Positions 17,122-26,977 are shown, counted from the first letter of the stretch. The stretch is DNA of 64,000 bases from Granulicatella balaenopterae (GCF_900111135.1 NZ_FOGF01000002.1:48296-112295); one strand, 5' to 3'. Program-made: numbers and translations. The notes: generated from the letters alone by a model not told the origin.

Positions 17122-17141
17122 TTCTGTTACCCGTAACAGAA
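17122..17141. promoter_or_regulatory. Inverted repeat upstream of glgP
   Basis: TTCTGTTAC (17122-17130) and GTAACAGAA (17133-17141) form perfect 9-bp arms with a 2-bp spacer, about 100 bp upstream of the glgP start. It may be an operator. It has no T-run and so is not an obvious terminator. Confidence 0.45.
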
Positions 17142-17179
17142 AACGCTAACAACGAATTTCAATCATTTTCGTTACTAGC
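17141..17179 (-). terminator. Terminator of the DUF389 gene
   Basis: GCTAACAACGAA (17145-17156) and TTCGTTACTAGC (17168-17179) form a stem with an internal mismatch. On the minus strand it is followed by GTTTTC. It lies between the DUF389 stop and the glgP promoter. Confidence 0.6.
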
Positions 17180-17212
17180 GCTATTTTCATTATTATATTT
17201 TCATACTTTTCA

Positions 17213-17965
17213 TTAACCAACAATCATACGATAACCAAAAATTAAACTTGGAATTAATATAATAATCGTATTTCGTATCATCATGAATTTAATTGCTTTA
17301 ACTTCTTCCACACTTAACTCTTTTGATTTAGGTAATTGATATAAATTCAGCACTAAACTTGCCGATAAATAAATAAAGTAAGCATTCACTAAAAATAAAT
17401 ATCCTGATGCCAAAAACATACGCCGATGACCATTCGCAATTGCAAACCCCATTGTACATAAAGGTGGCATCAAAGCAGTAGCAATCGCCACACCAGGGAC
17501 AATATTATTAGCTTTCTCTTTGCGTGTCGAACCAATAATTCCAGCCAACCCTCCGCAAAATGCAATAATCACATCATAAAATGTTGGACTAACTCTAGCT
17601 GACAATTCATTGGTGACTGTCTTCAAGGGTGAGATATAAAAATAAAGCGCTGAAACTAAAATACTCAATCCCACTTGAAACAGTAAACCTGTAAAAAAAT
17701 TACTAAACCGTTGAATATCTCCAGTAACCGTTGAATATGCTAAAGCTAATAAACTCCCCATTAACGGACTAATTAACATAGCCCCAATCACAACAGGAGT
17801 CGAATCCACATTCAATCCCACTGAAGCAATCAACATCGCCAATAACAAAACTGATAAATTAGTCCCCGTTACTTGTCCGCCAGTAAAGATACGTGTTTTT
17901 ATTTCTTCATTACTTGCTTTATCTTCCGTAACTGAAAGCATTATTTTTAATTGATTTTTCATCAT
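17213..17965 (-). CDS. DUF389-family membrane protein
   Basis: This 250-residue protein has about six membrane segments and the DUF389 hallmark GLNVDSTPVVIGAMLISPLMGSLLALAYS, with a second conserved block NIVPGVAIATALMPPLCTMGFAIANG. The molecular function of the family is not established. The first ~30 residues are cytosolic. It is a single gene with its own terminator and no partner. Confidence 0.85.
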   Translation of the reverse strand: MMKNQLKIMLSVTEDKASNEEIKTRIFTGGQVTGTNLSVLLLAMLIASVGLNVDSTPVVIGAMLISPLMGSLLALAYSTVTGDIQRFSNFFTGLLFQVGLSILVSALYFYISPLKTVTNELSARVSPTFYDVIIAFCGGLAGIIGSTRKEKANNIVPGVAIATALMPPLCTMGFAIANGHRRMFLASGYLFLVNAYFIYLSASLVLNLYQLPKSKELSVEEVKAIKFMMIRNTIIILIPSLIFGYRMIVG

Positions 17966-18033
17966 TTTCTCCTTTTAAAAAATATTTATTTGCATTTTAG
18001 CGCAATATTTTCTATTATACTAATTTTTTCCGT

Positions 18034-18067
18034 AAAAAAAAGATGCAACTAATCGCTGCATCCTTTT
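18034..18067. terminator. Bidirectional-type terminator after the AGCS symporter gene
   Basis: GATGCA (18042-18047) pairs with TGCATC (18057-18062). An A-run lies before and a T-run after the stem. It serves the minus-strand symporter gene ending at 18071. Confidence 0.65.
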
Positions 18068-18070
18068 ACA

Positions 18071-19522
18071 TTATTTGTTTTCTGGCCATTCTTGGATAAT
18101 ATCTTTTAATTCAGGAATGGTGTCTTGATAAAATTGCGGTTTTGTAATCCCACCATCTTTTTGTTGACGATAATCTTCTAGAGCTTTAAAAGCAAATTTT
18201 CCTAATAGTAATATCGCAATTAGGTTTTCAATTGTCATAAATACCATAAATAAATCTGCTAAATCCCAAATCACTTGCATTTGAATAAATGAGCCAATAA
18301 AAACACAAAGCGTTACACAAATACGTAACCATTTTAATGCCTTCTTCTCAGCATTTGGACGATTCTCTAAAATAAATTGGATATTGGACTCACCATAATA
18401 GTAATTCCCTAAAATTGATGAGAAAGCAAATAACACAATACAAATAGATAAAAAGAATGTTCCAAAGGTTGAACCAAAATAACTACTTAAGGCTTCTTGA
18501 GTCAATAAAATACCTTCATTTGAACTAGTTGCATAACCATTATATAATAAAATCATTAAGGCCGTTGCTGTACAAATTACAATAGTATCCGTGAATACTC
18601 CTAATGATTGAATTAAGCCTTGTGCTACTGGATGATTCACATCGGCTGTGGCTGAAGCATTCGGAGCCGAACCCATACCTGCTTCATTTGAAAACATTCC
18701 TCGTTTGGCACCGGTCATAATCGTTACCATAATCCCAGCACCTGAACCAGCTACAAATTGTTGTGGATCAAACGCCCCAACAAAAATAGAATGAATAACA
18801 CTTGGAACTTCAGTAATATGCATACCAACGATTACTAAGGCTACTAAAATATATAATACCGCAAAAATAGGAACAATCACTTCTGATACTTTAGTAATTC
18901 TTTGGACTCCACCAAAAATAACCACTGAAGTAATTATCGCAACAATTCCTCCTGTTACCCAAGGCGTTAATGAAAATGATTTATCTAAAATTAATGACAT
19001 GGTATTGGCTTGCACCGCATTAAACACAAATGCATAGGTAATCGTAATTAATACTGCAAAACTAATGCCTAGCCAACGTGCATTCAATCCTTGTTCCATA
19101 TAATAAGCTGGTCCACCCTTAGTTGCATGGCCATTTTTGACTTTAAATATTTGTGCTAAAGTTGCTTCAATAAATGCAGATGCTGAACCTATAATGGCGA
19201 TAATCCACATCCAAAAGATTGCTCCAGGACCTCCGCCAGCAACTGCCAAAGCAATTCCAGCAATATTCCCTGTTCCAACTCTTGAAGCTGTTGAAATACA
19301 GAATGCTCCAAAAGAAGAAATCCCACCAGATTTTTGTGCTTCATCAAAATTCTCTTTATCTACTAATAATCTAAATTGTTCAAAGAAATACCTAAACTGA
19401 ACAAATCCTGTTTTAATGGTAAAATATATCCCTGCTCCTAGCAGCAACACAATTCCTACATAAGACCATAAATATTCACTTAATAGCATCAAATACTTAT
19501 ATATTATTGCTAATATTTGCAT
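18071..19522 (-). CDS. Alanine/glycine:cation symporter (AGCS family)
   Basis: This 483-residue sodium- or proton-coupled amino-acid importer has about eleven membrane segments. Family signatures include GGISSFGAFCISTASRVGTGNIAGIA, GGPGAIFWMWIIAIIGSASAFIE, KGGPAYYMEQGL and MTGAKRGMFSNEAGMGSAPNASATA. A longer frame from 19588 exists, but the ATG at 19522 is chosen. It has GGGGGG five bases upstream, and the protein then begins directly before the first membrane helix. The likely substrates are alanine, glycine or D-serine; sequence cannot decide. The gene is divergent from asnA. Confidence 0.93.
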   Translation of the reverse strand: MQILAIIYKYLMLLSEYLWSYVGIVLLLGAGIYFTIKTGFVQFRYFFEQFRLLVDKENFDEAQKSGGISSFGAFCISTASRVGTGNIAGIALAVAGGGPGAIFWMWIIAIIGSASAFIEATLAQIFKVKNGHATKGGPAYYMEQGLNARWLGISFAVLITITYAFVFNAVQANTMSLILDKSFSLTPWVTGGIVAIITSVVIFGGVQRITKVSEVIVPIFAVLYILVALVIVGMHITEVPSVIHSIFVGAFDPQQFVAGSGAGIMVTIMTGAKRGMFSNEAGMGSAPNASATADVNHPVAQGLIQSLGVFTDTIVICTATALMILLYNGYATSSNEGILLTQEALSSYFGSTFGTFFLSICIVLFAFSSILGNYYYGESNIQFILENRPNAEKKALKWLRICVTLCVFIGSFIQMQVIWDLADLFMVFMTIENLIAILLLGKFAFKALEDYRQQKDGGITKPQFYQDTIPELKDIIQEWPENK

Positions 19523-19715
19523 AAATACCCCCCAATAAAATAATATTTTATCTTTCGATATCGTTCTATTATACACTATTTTAATCATTTTTTCATTATT
19601 CTACAAAAAATTTGCTTTGCAACAATATGGAAACGTTATCGAAATCTCTTTTATATTGCAATTTCCTTTCATTATCTTTATAGTATATTCAACTATACTA
19701 TTGGAGGTTGCCTAT

Positions 19716-20732
19716 ATGAGCAAAATAAAAATTCCTGATAACTACCAATCAGTGCTTGATTTAATCGATACTGAAGTAGCTATCAAAATGATTAAAGATA
19801 CTTTTGAACGCAGATTAGCTGAACAATTACGATTAACTCGTGTTTCAGCGCCTTTATTCTTATTAAAAAATACTGGTTTAAATGATAATTTAAGTGGTAC
19901 AGAACGTCCCGTATCATTTAATAGCTATGAATTAAATGAAAATGATGATATTGAAATTATTCACTCCCTTGCCAAATGGAAACGAGATGCTTTATATCGT
20001 TATAACTTTGCTACAAAAACCGGCTTATATACCGATATGAACGCTATTCGTCGTGATGAAGAATTAGATAATATTCACTCAATGTATGTCGATCAATGGG
20101 ATTGGGAACTAGCCATCTCAGAAGAAGACCGCACCATGGAATTCTTCCAACAAACCGTTAAAAAGATTTACCAAGTCTTATTGGATATTGAATTCACGAT
20201 GATTCGTAATTATCCTCAATTAGGAGAATCTATTTTGCCAGAAAAAATCACTTTTATTGATTCACAAGATTTAGAGAATTTATATCCTGATTTAACAGAT
20301 AAAGAACGTGAACGTAATATCGTGAAAACATATGGAGCTGTCTGCTTAACTCGAATTGGTGATGCCTTAGCAAGCGGAAAACCTCACGATAATCGTGCAC
20401 CTGACTATGATGATTGGTCAATGAATGGAGATATTTTAGTCTATAATCGTGTCTTAGATGATGTTTTAGAAATTTCATCAATGGGAATTCGTGTTGATGC
20501 CAAAGCTTTACAAGAACAATTAGAAAAAGCTAATGCTACTGACCGTTTAGAATTGCCATATCACCAAGCCGTCTTACATAATACGCTACCTTATTCAATT
20601 GGCGGCGGAATTGGGCAATCACGTATTTGTCTCTTATTCCTACGTAAATGCCATATCGGTGAAGTACAAGCTTCTCTTTGGGATAACAACACTCTAACAA
20701 AATGCCAAGAAAAAGGGATTAAAATTCTATAA
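19716..20732 (+). CDS. asnA: Aspartate-ammonia ligase (asparagine synthetase A)
   Basis: This 338-residue AsnA makes asparagine from aspartate, ammonia and ATP. The fold is like a class II aminoacyl-tRNA synthetase. Visible motifs are RVSAPLFL near residue 45, GTERPVSF, LAKWKR, YVDQWDWE, and the C-terminal GGGIGQSRICLLFLRK. The start ATG at 19716 has TTGGAGG upstream; the longer frame from 19617 has no support. An inverted repeat TAGTATA...TATACTA at 19681-19700 covers the promoter region just before the ribosome site and may be regulatory. It stands alone with a strong terminator. Confidence 0.96.
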   Translation: MSKIKIPDNYQSVLDLIDTEVAIKMIKDTFERRLAEQLRLTRVSAPLFLLKNTGLNDNLSGTERPVSFNSYELNENDDIEIIHSLAKWKRDALYRYNFATKTGLYTDMNAIRRDEELDNIHSMYVDQWDWELAISEEDRTMEFFQQTVKKIYQVLLDIEFTMIRNYPQLGESILPEKITFIDSQDLENLYPDLTDKERERNIVKTYGAVCLTRIGDALASGKPHDNRAPDYDDWSMNGDILVYNRVLDDVLEISSMGIRVDAKALQEQLEKANATDRLELPYHQAVLHNTLPYSIGGGIGQSRICLLFLRKCHIGEVQASLWDNNTLTKCQEKGIKIL

Positions 20733-20737
20733 AAAAT

Positions 20738-20786
20738 AAACTCTCGATAGCCAACACAGATTGTTTGGAACTGTCGAGAGTTTTTA
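20738..20786. terminator. Shared terminator between asnA and the MFS gene
   Basis: AAACTCTCGATAG (20738-20750) pairs with CTGTCGAGAGTTT (20771-20783), with A-rich flank before and T-run after. It can serve both convergent genes. Confidence 0.88.
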
Positions 20787-20798
20787 ATTTGATTTAAA

Positions 20799-22082
20799 TT
20801 AAACTTTGGCAATTTCAGTATCTTCTTTTAAGAACTGCGCAACTGTAAAGCAAATTAAGCTTAAACACATCGCCATTAAAAAGACTACTTTCGCTTTTGA
20901 AACGGTTAAGAATGAAGCTGTAATAAATTGAGTAATAAAGACATAAATATAATCCCCTAAAAAGATTCCAGCCGCAAAGAATGTTTGGAAGACACCCATA
21001 CTTAAGTTACGGTATTCTTTATCAAAATATTGCAGTGCTAAACCGATTAGTAAATTATACATTAACCCATACGCAAAACCATTCAATGTATAACTAAAGA
21101 AGAAGATATATGGATTCGTAAAAGTCATTGTTAAGACAAAGAATGTACAAGCAATTAAACTAGCTACCGATAAAGTCTTACGAATACCCCATTTTGGTTT
21201 AAAGTAAATCCCTACTAAAATCCCACCAATTAATTGCGGTAAAGCAAAAATCATATCTAAATAGGCAAGCATAATTGGTTTCATCCCTAAATGAATTTTC
21301 GCATAAGCTACCATATTCGCTCCACTTGTTGAAAACTTAGTAAATGACACTAAAAAGGCCAACATACAAATTCCCATAAAGCTCTTATGCGTCAAAATCT
21401 TCTTCATCTTACCAAATGATAATGAAGTGGTCTCTTTTGGTACATAATCCTTCATTTTTAAAGTTAAAATAAAGGTAATAATCGCTATAATTGCTGAAAA
21501 CATCCACATATAGTCATAATGTTTATACGAACCATAAGTAAATATATATTGAATTGGCGCAGCACAAAACTCGGCCATTAATGGTGCAATGGATAATATC
21601 GATACTGAAATTGCTGCTTTCTCTTTTGAAAATGTTTCCGAGAAAATAACATTAAACATTGCCAGCATCGTCGCACATAAGCCCATCATTAGCGCTGAAA
21701 TATACAAAATAGTAAAACTCTTTTCGAAAAATAAAATAATCGATGTCGTCGCAAAGGCAACTAAAGCAAATTGAATAAATACTTTACGCTTTTTCCACGC
21801 CTCACTAACAATAAATAATGGGAATCTCGCAAAGAAACTCATTAAGCCATACCCAGAAGCTACTTGAGCCGCATACATTGCCGTCAGTCCCAGTCCCCCT
21901 TCTTCAATTGGCGAAATCGCATATACTTTACGATACGAACGAATCACCGCAAGCGATAGCCAAAACATTACTAAAATCCCAAAAATAAATTTCTGTTCCT
22001 TGGTTAAATCATACCTTTTTGATAGAAAATATAAAGTAATTAACATAATTACAATCATTCCTATTGATAACAAAATTTTCAT
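20799..22082 (-). CDS. MFS-type transporter
   Basis: This 427-residue membrane protein has about twelve hydrophobic helices and typical major-facilitator features, with a cytosolic loop after the sixth helix (KMKDYVPKETTSLSFGKMKKILTHKS). No substrate-specific motif is recognised. It is convergent with asnA, has no operon partner, and its ATG follows a TAGGAGGAACA site. It could be an efflux or a metabolite transporter. Confidence 0.8.
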   Translation of the reverse strand: MKILLSIGMIVIMLITLYFLSKRYDLTKEQKFIFGILVMFWLSLAVIRSYRKVYAISPIEEGGLGLTAMYAAQVASGYGLMSFFARFPLFIVSEAWKKRKVFIQFALVAFATTSIILFFEKSFTILYISALMMGLCATMLAMFNVIFSETFSKEKAAISVSILSIAPLMAEFCAAPIQYIFTYGSYKHYDYMWMFSAIIAIITFILTLKMKDYVPKETTSLSFGKMKKILTHKSFMGICMLAFLVSFTKFSTSGANMVAYAKIHLGMKPIMLAYLDMIFALPQLIGGILVGIYFKPKWGIRKTLSVASLIACTFFVLTMTFTNPYIFFFSYTLNGFAYGLMYNLLIGLALQYFDKEYRNLSMGVFQTFFAAGIFLGDYIYVFITQFITASFLTVSKAKVVFLMAMCLSLICFTVAQFLKEDTEIAKV

Positions 22083-22210
22083 AAATCCTGTATGTTCCTC
22101 CTAAATTTTAATCTTGAACTATGCTATAACGCAAATTCAATCATTCTTACGATAGGACACTAAGCGGTTTTTGTCAATCATTTACATTCATTTTCCATTT
22201 AACTTTCACA

Positions 22211-22252
22211 AAATGAAAACTTCTTTAGCTTTTCATTGACTAAAGAAGTTCG
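22211..22252 (-). terminator. Terminator of the BceRS genes
   Basis: AACTTCTTTAG (22218-22228) pairs with CTAAAGAAGTT (22240-22250). On the minus strand it is followed by TTCATTTTG. Confidence 0.75.
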
Positions 22253-22270
22253 TTACTTGCTATTATCTGG

Positions 22271-23278
22271 TTAATGCATCATAAATTCTTGTTGTTTTAA
22301 GCTAATTTTGATAGTAGTTCCTTGTTTTTTTATTGAATCAACAGTTAAGGTGATACCTAATTTATCGGCAATTTGTTTGGCTAGATATAGACCTAAACCA
22401 CTTGAGTAATAATTCATCCGACCATTTTTACCACTAAATCCGCGCTCAAAAATCCGCGACTGATCCGCCTCACTAATTCCAATCCCGGTATCTTCTATGC
22501 ATAAATAGTCACCCCTCAAATAAATCGCAATCCGCCCACCTTCAGCCGTATACTTAACCGCATTCGATAAGACTTGTTCCAAAATCACCGCAAACCATTT
22601 CTTATCGGTAATCACTTGATACTGGCAATCTTGTAAATCAAGTTCTAAATGCTTATAAATGAAAAACGGCGCATACTTTTTGACGCTGGCTTTAACTAAA
22701 TCATTCAATTCTTCTCTTTCCAAGACCAAATCTCTGTGAAAAGTCTCCATACGCAAATAATGTAGGACAAAATCGGTATACCCCTTAATCATGACTTGTT
22801 CTTGCTGGAGCTGAATCTTTTGCGGAATGCTTGGTAACTCATTAATTAATAAATCACTAGCTGCAATCGAGGTCTTGATCTGGTGCACCCACAATGTATA
22901 ATAATCCATTAATTCTTGCCTATTTTGCTGTTGTTGTTCTTCTAAGAGACGTTTTTCTTGCTGGATTTCCACTAATTGCTGGGAAAGGGATTTTTCACTG
23001 GGCGTTAAAGCGAGCTCCTCCAATAAATATTCCAAGCTTTCAACATTCGCATTCGTAAAGTTAGTCATTTTTTGATAGTGGCGACTGAAGCGTACATAAT
23101 CTAGCAATAAAAACACTCCTTCAAAAAAGCTAAATAATAAGAAGAAATACCATAAATCAGCACTTACATGCGAAAATACCATTATATATAGTAGGAAAAA
23201 TCCTAAAACAAGCACTAACCCCCACAGGATAAAAAGGCGACTAATAAGCCAATCTTTTAAATAAATTCGTTTAGTCAT
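22271..23278 (-). CDS. BceS-type intramembrane-sensing histidine kinase
   Basis: This 335-residue kinase has two closely spaced N-terminal membrane helices with almost no external loop, the mark of intramembrane-sensing kinases that read their stimulus from an ABC transporter. The H-box is WVHQIKTSIAASDLL, followed by NAVKYT, EDTGIGI and GLGLYLAKQ. The start is the ATG at 23278, which overlaps the response-regulator stop by 8 nt. A longer frame from 23317 lacks support. Its partners are the regulator upstream and the BceAB-type transporter at 24129-26875. The expected role is sensing and resisting antimicrobial peptides such as bacitracin. Confidence 0.93.
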   Translation of the reverse strand: MTKRIYLKDWLISRLFILWGLVLVLGFFLLYIMVFSHVSADLWYFFLLFSFFEGVFLLLDYVRFSRHYQKMTNFTNANVESLEYLLEELALTPSEKSLSQQLVEIQQEKRLLEEQQQQNRQELMDYYTLWVHQIKTSIAASDLLINELPSIPQKIQLQQEQVMIKGYTDFVLHYLRMETFHRDLVLEREELNDLVKASVKKYAPFFIYKHLELDLQDCQYQVITDKKWFAVILEQVLSNAVKYTAEGGRIAIYLRGDYLCIEDTGIGISEADQSRIFERGFSGKNGRMNYYSSGLGLYLAKQIADKLGITLTVDSIKKQGTTIKISLKQQEFMMH

Positions 23279-23951
23279 GTGGTACCAATCCATATCCGAG
23301 ACCTTTTTTGGTGGCAATCATATCTTTAATGCCATGGTCTTCTAATTTTTTGCGCAAACGAGCGACATTCACCGATAGAGTATTATCATCAATGAACCAC
23401 TCACTATTCCATAATTCCTGCATCAACTCGGTGCGGCTCACATATTTCCCGGCTTGTTCAAATAAGACCTTCATAATCAAAAATTCATTCTTCGTTAGAT
23501 CAATCAAATCACCCTCAAAACTAAGCGTGGCATCACCCAAATGCAAGGTCAACCCTTCGTAATCTAACCAATCCTTCACCGTGACAAATTGATACGAACG
23601 ACGCAATAAAGCTTGAACCTTCGCCACTAATACCGTCATATCAAAAGGCTTCATTATATAATCGTCAGCCCCCATATTAATCGACATCACCACATCTGTT
23701 GACGTATCATGCGATGACAAAAATAAAATCGGCACATTCGAGGTTTTACGAATCTCTTGGCACCAATAAAAACCATTAAAATACGGCAAAGTAATATCCA
23801 TAATCACTAATTGGGGCTTTTCCTCAATAAATTGTTGGTAAACAGCTGAAAAATCCTTGACCAAACCAACTTGGTAACCCCATTTTACGAGAGCTTTTTC
23901 GACTGCTTGGCTAATAACTGGATCATCTTCCACTACAAAAATACGGTGCAT
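23271..23951 (-). CDS. BceR-type OmpR-family response regulator
   Basis: This 226-residue protein has a receiver domain (VVEDDPVISQAV, phospho-acceptor in VIMDITLPYFNG, then FLSSHD and KPFD) and a C-terminal winged helix (LTKNEFLIMKVLFEQAGKYVSRTELMQELW). It is paired and translationally coupled with the BceS-type kinase. The likely target is the bceAB promoter, where an inverted repeat occurs at 26978-26995. It is complete. Confidence 0.94.
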   Translation of the reverse strand: MHRIFVVEDDPVISQAVEKALVKWGYQVGLVKDFSAVYQQFIEEKPQLVIMDITLPYFNGFYWCQEIRKTSNVPILFLSSHDTSTDVVMSINMGADDYIMKPFDMTVLVAKVQALLRRSYQFVTVKDWLDYEGLTLHLGDATLSFEGDLIDLTKNEFLIMKVLFEQAGKYVSRTELMQELWNSEWFIDDNTLSVNVARLRKKLEDHGIKDMIATKKGLGYGLVPHD

Positions 23952-24063
23952 CTCATCCCCACCTCTCTAATTTCTACTATATTTGTCACACTTATTATAC
24001 CATTGGAGCCAAATTGATAAAACCACCTACCAAAAACTTGATAAGTGGTTCTAGTATAATGAG

Positions 24064-24125
24064 TTATCAACAGTGGATAAGTTTTGAGTAGGTATTTTTA
24101 GTTATCCACAAGCCTTTTATCCACA
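24064..24125. promoter_or_regulatory. Cluster of DnaA-box-like sequences between bceR and bceB
   Basis: Two perfect TTATCCACA boxes (24102-24110 and 24117-24125, 15 bp apart) follow a TTATCAACA (24064-24072) and a reverse TTATCCACT (24072-24080). That makes four nonamers with at most one mismatch to TTATNCACA in 62 bp. The last box reaches to 3 bp beyond the bceB stop. The boxes also allow a GTGGATAA/TTATCCAC hairpin, so a terminator role is an alternative. No replication genes are nearby, so this is not an obvious oriC. Confidence 0.6.
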
Positions 24126-24128
24126 AGT

Positions 24129-26111
24129 CTACTCTTTTGCATAGACAATCTTAGTATATGTGCGTGACGTTAATTGGTAGACAATATAATAAACAAGAGC
24201 AAACACCATCCCCACAACTGCTAAGACTGGTAAAATCGTATTCTTTTGGATGCCAAAGACTAATAGAATCGCATTCACCATCTTCAAAGCCATCACTGAA
24301 TGTAGGAAAGCTGTTATAAGTGGCAAGAAGAACACTATTAAGACTTGACGATTAATCGCTTTTTTAGCATCCCCTTGATCTAAACCAATCTCTTGTAAAG
24401 TTGTAAAGCGTTGTTGATCTTCATAGCCTTCTGAAATTTGTTTATAATAAATCACCAAGACCGTACCAATCATAAAGCAAATTGATAAGAAGACCCCCAC
24501 AAAGAATAAGGCACCATATAATTCAAACAACGCACTCTTCATTTCATATTTATTGCGGTAACATAAACTTTTATCTTCAGGAACTAAGGCATGATAAGCT
24601 TGATATTCGGCTTTTTGTTCAGCGTCTGTTATGCCATTAGTGGTTGTCCAGCTATAGAAATATTGTGGACTGAACTCTTCATCTAAGTAAGTCTTCACTA
24701 ATTCATCAAGATTATTAGTTACGATAAAATAATGATCTTTGACGACTGCTGTTTGCAATGCGGGAAATTGTTGCACTAGAGCTGTGCCATCTACGGTTTG
24801 TGCGACGGGTACAGTCTCTGTTAAAAAGCTAATCTGTGAAAAAGTTGTTTGTTTTGGCATGACTGCTAGGGCGACTTCTCCTGGTTGTAAGGTGATACTT
24901 GTTTGGCTGAAGTGATTATAATCTTTAGTACTTATCAATGACAAAGCCAAATCAGGCATCGTATTGGCACTAGCTTCATCAGCTTGCAATACTTCACCCG
25001 CTTGATTCCCATATAAATTAACACTCCACAAAGCCGTATCTTCTTCCACGCTAAATCCAGCCTCACTAATAAGTTGGCTCACTTCATCTTCAATCTCCTC
25101 ACGATAATCTGGCTCTACTAGATAGTTTCTCGCAGTTTCTTGCCAGACATTCTCATAAGGAAACATCTGATTCACTGCTTTGCCGACACCATATTGTAAA
25201 GCTGTGACCGTTGATAAAGTCAATAACACCATCGTACTCAACACACAAATACTAGCTAAGCCCATCGCATTTTTACGCATACGGAAAGCCAAATTAGATA
25301 GCGCAATAAAATTTTTCGGCTGATAATAATAGGATTTACGCTTCTTCAAGAAATTAATAAACGTAATCGAACCCACATCAAATAAAATATAGGTCGCAAT
25401 CACCACTAAAATAACTGCCGTAAAAAATAAATTCAAGGCCATTAACGGATTCTCCATTGATTGCGCTAAATAATAAGCACCTAATAAAATCGCTAGACCA
25501 ATGACGGTACGCAAGACTAAGAAATGACCTTTTTTCTCAGCTTTCTTCTGACTTTTCATCAAATCAATCGCTTTAACCCGTTGAATATAAAAAGCATTAT
25601 AAAGAATCGTCACTAAAAATGTCACTGCCATCGTCACCAATACTTTTAACACACTATCAAAATGCATCTCGTAACTAAAAGTATCAAGCGCCATTAATTT
25701 CACTAGAGTAGCATATAAAAAACGATCAAACAACATGCCAAGCACCAAGCCAAGCACCACCGAAGAAAACGCAAAATAAACTTGTTCCATCATCATCACT
25801 AATTGAATTTGGCGCTTTTCTAAGCCTAAAATACTATACAAACCAAACTCCTTCGTACGACGCTTCAAGGCAAAACTATTGGCGTACATCACAATTAAAA
25901 AGGCGGCAATTTGCACAACGGTATACCCTAAATTTAAAGTCATTTTAATCGTCTGCCCACCAAAACCATTTTGCAAGCTAGAATTATTTAATAAAGATGC
26001 GAATAAATAAATCAAACTACTCATCGCACCCACCGCCAAAGCAAACGGCAAATAGATAACTTTATTCTTACGCAAATTCGTTAAGGCTAACTGACTAATG
26101 AATTGAAACAT
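24129..26111 (-). CDS. BceB-type ABC transporter permease
   Basis: This 660-residue permease has about ten membrane helices and one large external domain (roughly residues 310-520) between helices 7 and 8, the BceB layout. Conserved stretches include SLIYLFASLLNNSSLQ, KRRTKEFGLYSILGLEKRQI and GYEDQQRFTTLQEIGLDQGDAKKAINRQ. With the ATPase it forms a transporter that frees antimicrobial-peptide targets and signals to the kinase. Start ATG 26111 overlaps the ATPase stop (TGATG). Confidence 0.94.
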   Translation of the reverse strand: MFQFISQLALTNLRKNKVIYLPFALAVGAMSSLIYLFASLLNNSSLQNGFGGQTIKMTLNLGYTVVQIAAFLIVMYANSFALKRRTKEFGLYSILGLEKRQIQLVMMMEQVYFAFSSVVLGLVLGMLFDRFLYATLVKLMALDTFSYEMHFDSVLKVLVTMAVTFLVTILYNAFYIQRVKAIDLMKSQKKAEKKGHFLVLRTVIGLAILLGAYYLAQSMENPLMALNLFFTAVILVVIATYILFDVGSITFINFLKKRKSYYYQPKNFIALSNLAFRMRKNAMGLASICVLSTMVLLTLSTVTALQYGVGKAVNQMFPYENVWQETARNYLVEPDYREEIEDEVSQLISEAGFSVEEDTALWSVNLYGNQAGEVLQADEASANTMPDLALSLISTKDYNHFSQTSITLQPGEVALAVMPKQTTFSQISFLTETVPVAQTVDGTALVQQFPALQTAVVKDHYFIVTNNLDELVKTYLDEEFSPQYFYSWTTTNGITDAEQKAEYQAYHALVPEDKSLCYRNKYEMKSALFELYGALFFVGVFLSICFMIGTVLVIYYKQISEGYEDQQRFTTLQEIGLDQGDAKKAINRQVLIVFFLPLITAFLHSVMALKMVNAILLVFGIQKNTILPVLAVVGMVFALVYYIVYQLTSRTYTKIVYAKE

Positions 26112-26875
26112 CACACCTCACCTCGATTCGCCATCACCGTTAATGTCTCAGAAATCAATTCAAACATCTCACGATCAGTTCGCTCTCCTTTAAATAATTG
26201 ATGATAAATCAAGCCATCTTGAATAAATAAGACCCGTTTCGCGCGACTAGCAGCCACTAAACTATGAGTCACCATCACAATCGTTTGGCCTTTTTGATTC
26301 AATTGTTCAAAAATATCTAAAATCATATTCGATGACTTAGAATCCAATGCCCCAGTCGGTTCATCCGCCAACATCAAATCAGGCTCCGTAATCATGGCAC
26401 GCCCAATTGCGACACGCTGCTGTTGACCACCCGATAATTCATAGGGATACTTATCTAGCATCTCACTTAACCCTAATGATTTCGCCACCGATTTCGCTTT
26501 TTCTTCCATCTCTTTTACAGTGGACTTCTGCGTTAAGACTAATGGTAGTAAGATATTATCTTTGACCGTTAATGTATCTAATAAATTAAAATCTTGAAAG
26601 ACAAAACCTAAATGCTCACGACGGAAACTGGAAGCTTGTTTATCTGGAATATCTTTTGTATCTATGCCATTTAATAAGACGCTGCCCTTTGTTGGACGAT
26701 CAAGCGTGGCTAAAATATTCAAAAGAGTGGTCTTACCAGAACCCGATTCGCCCATAATCGCAACATACTCGCCTTCCATAACTGAAAACTCAATATCACG
26801 TAAAGCTTCAACTTTCACCGCACCAAGGCTGCTTTGATAGATTTTTTGTAAGTGATTCACCTCTAATAAACTCAT
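26111..26875 (-). CDS. BceA-type ABC transporter ATPase
   Basis: This 254-residue ATPase has Walker A (GESGSGKTTLL), the Q-loop region FVFQDFNLLDTLTV, signature ELSGGQQQRVAIGRAMI, Walker B (LMLADEPTGALD) and the switch His (VMVTHSL). The sequence is MacB/BceA-like. It is the first gene of bceAB and its promoter faces a divergent LysR gene. An inverted repeat that could bind the response regulator lies about 100 bp upstream. Confidence 0.95.
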   Translation of the reverse strand: MSLLEVNHLQKIYQSSLGAVKVEALRDIEFSVMEGEYVAIMGESGSGKTTLLNILATLDRPTKGSVLLNGIDTKDIPDKQASSFRREHLGFVFQDFNLLDTLTVKDNILLPLVLTQKSTVKEMEEKAKSVAKSLGLSEMLDKYPYELSGGQQQRVAIGRAMITEPDLMLADEPTGALDSKSSNMILDIFEQLNQKGQTIVMVTHSLVAASRAKRVLFIQDGLIYHQLFKGERTDREMFELISETLTVMANRGEV

Positions 26876-26977
26876 TTTTATCCCCTCTTTCTCTTTTATC
26901 TTACCTTTATCTCTGTCTATAGTATAGTAAAGATTTTTAGAAGTTACCTTAGCTTATCCTTACAATTAAAAAAGAAT

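Noticed and set aside
24064..24125. A chromosome origin
   Set aside because: DnaA boxes are present, but no dnaA, dnaN or AT-rich unwinding element is nearby.
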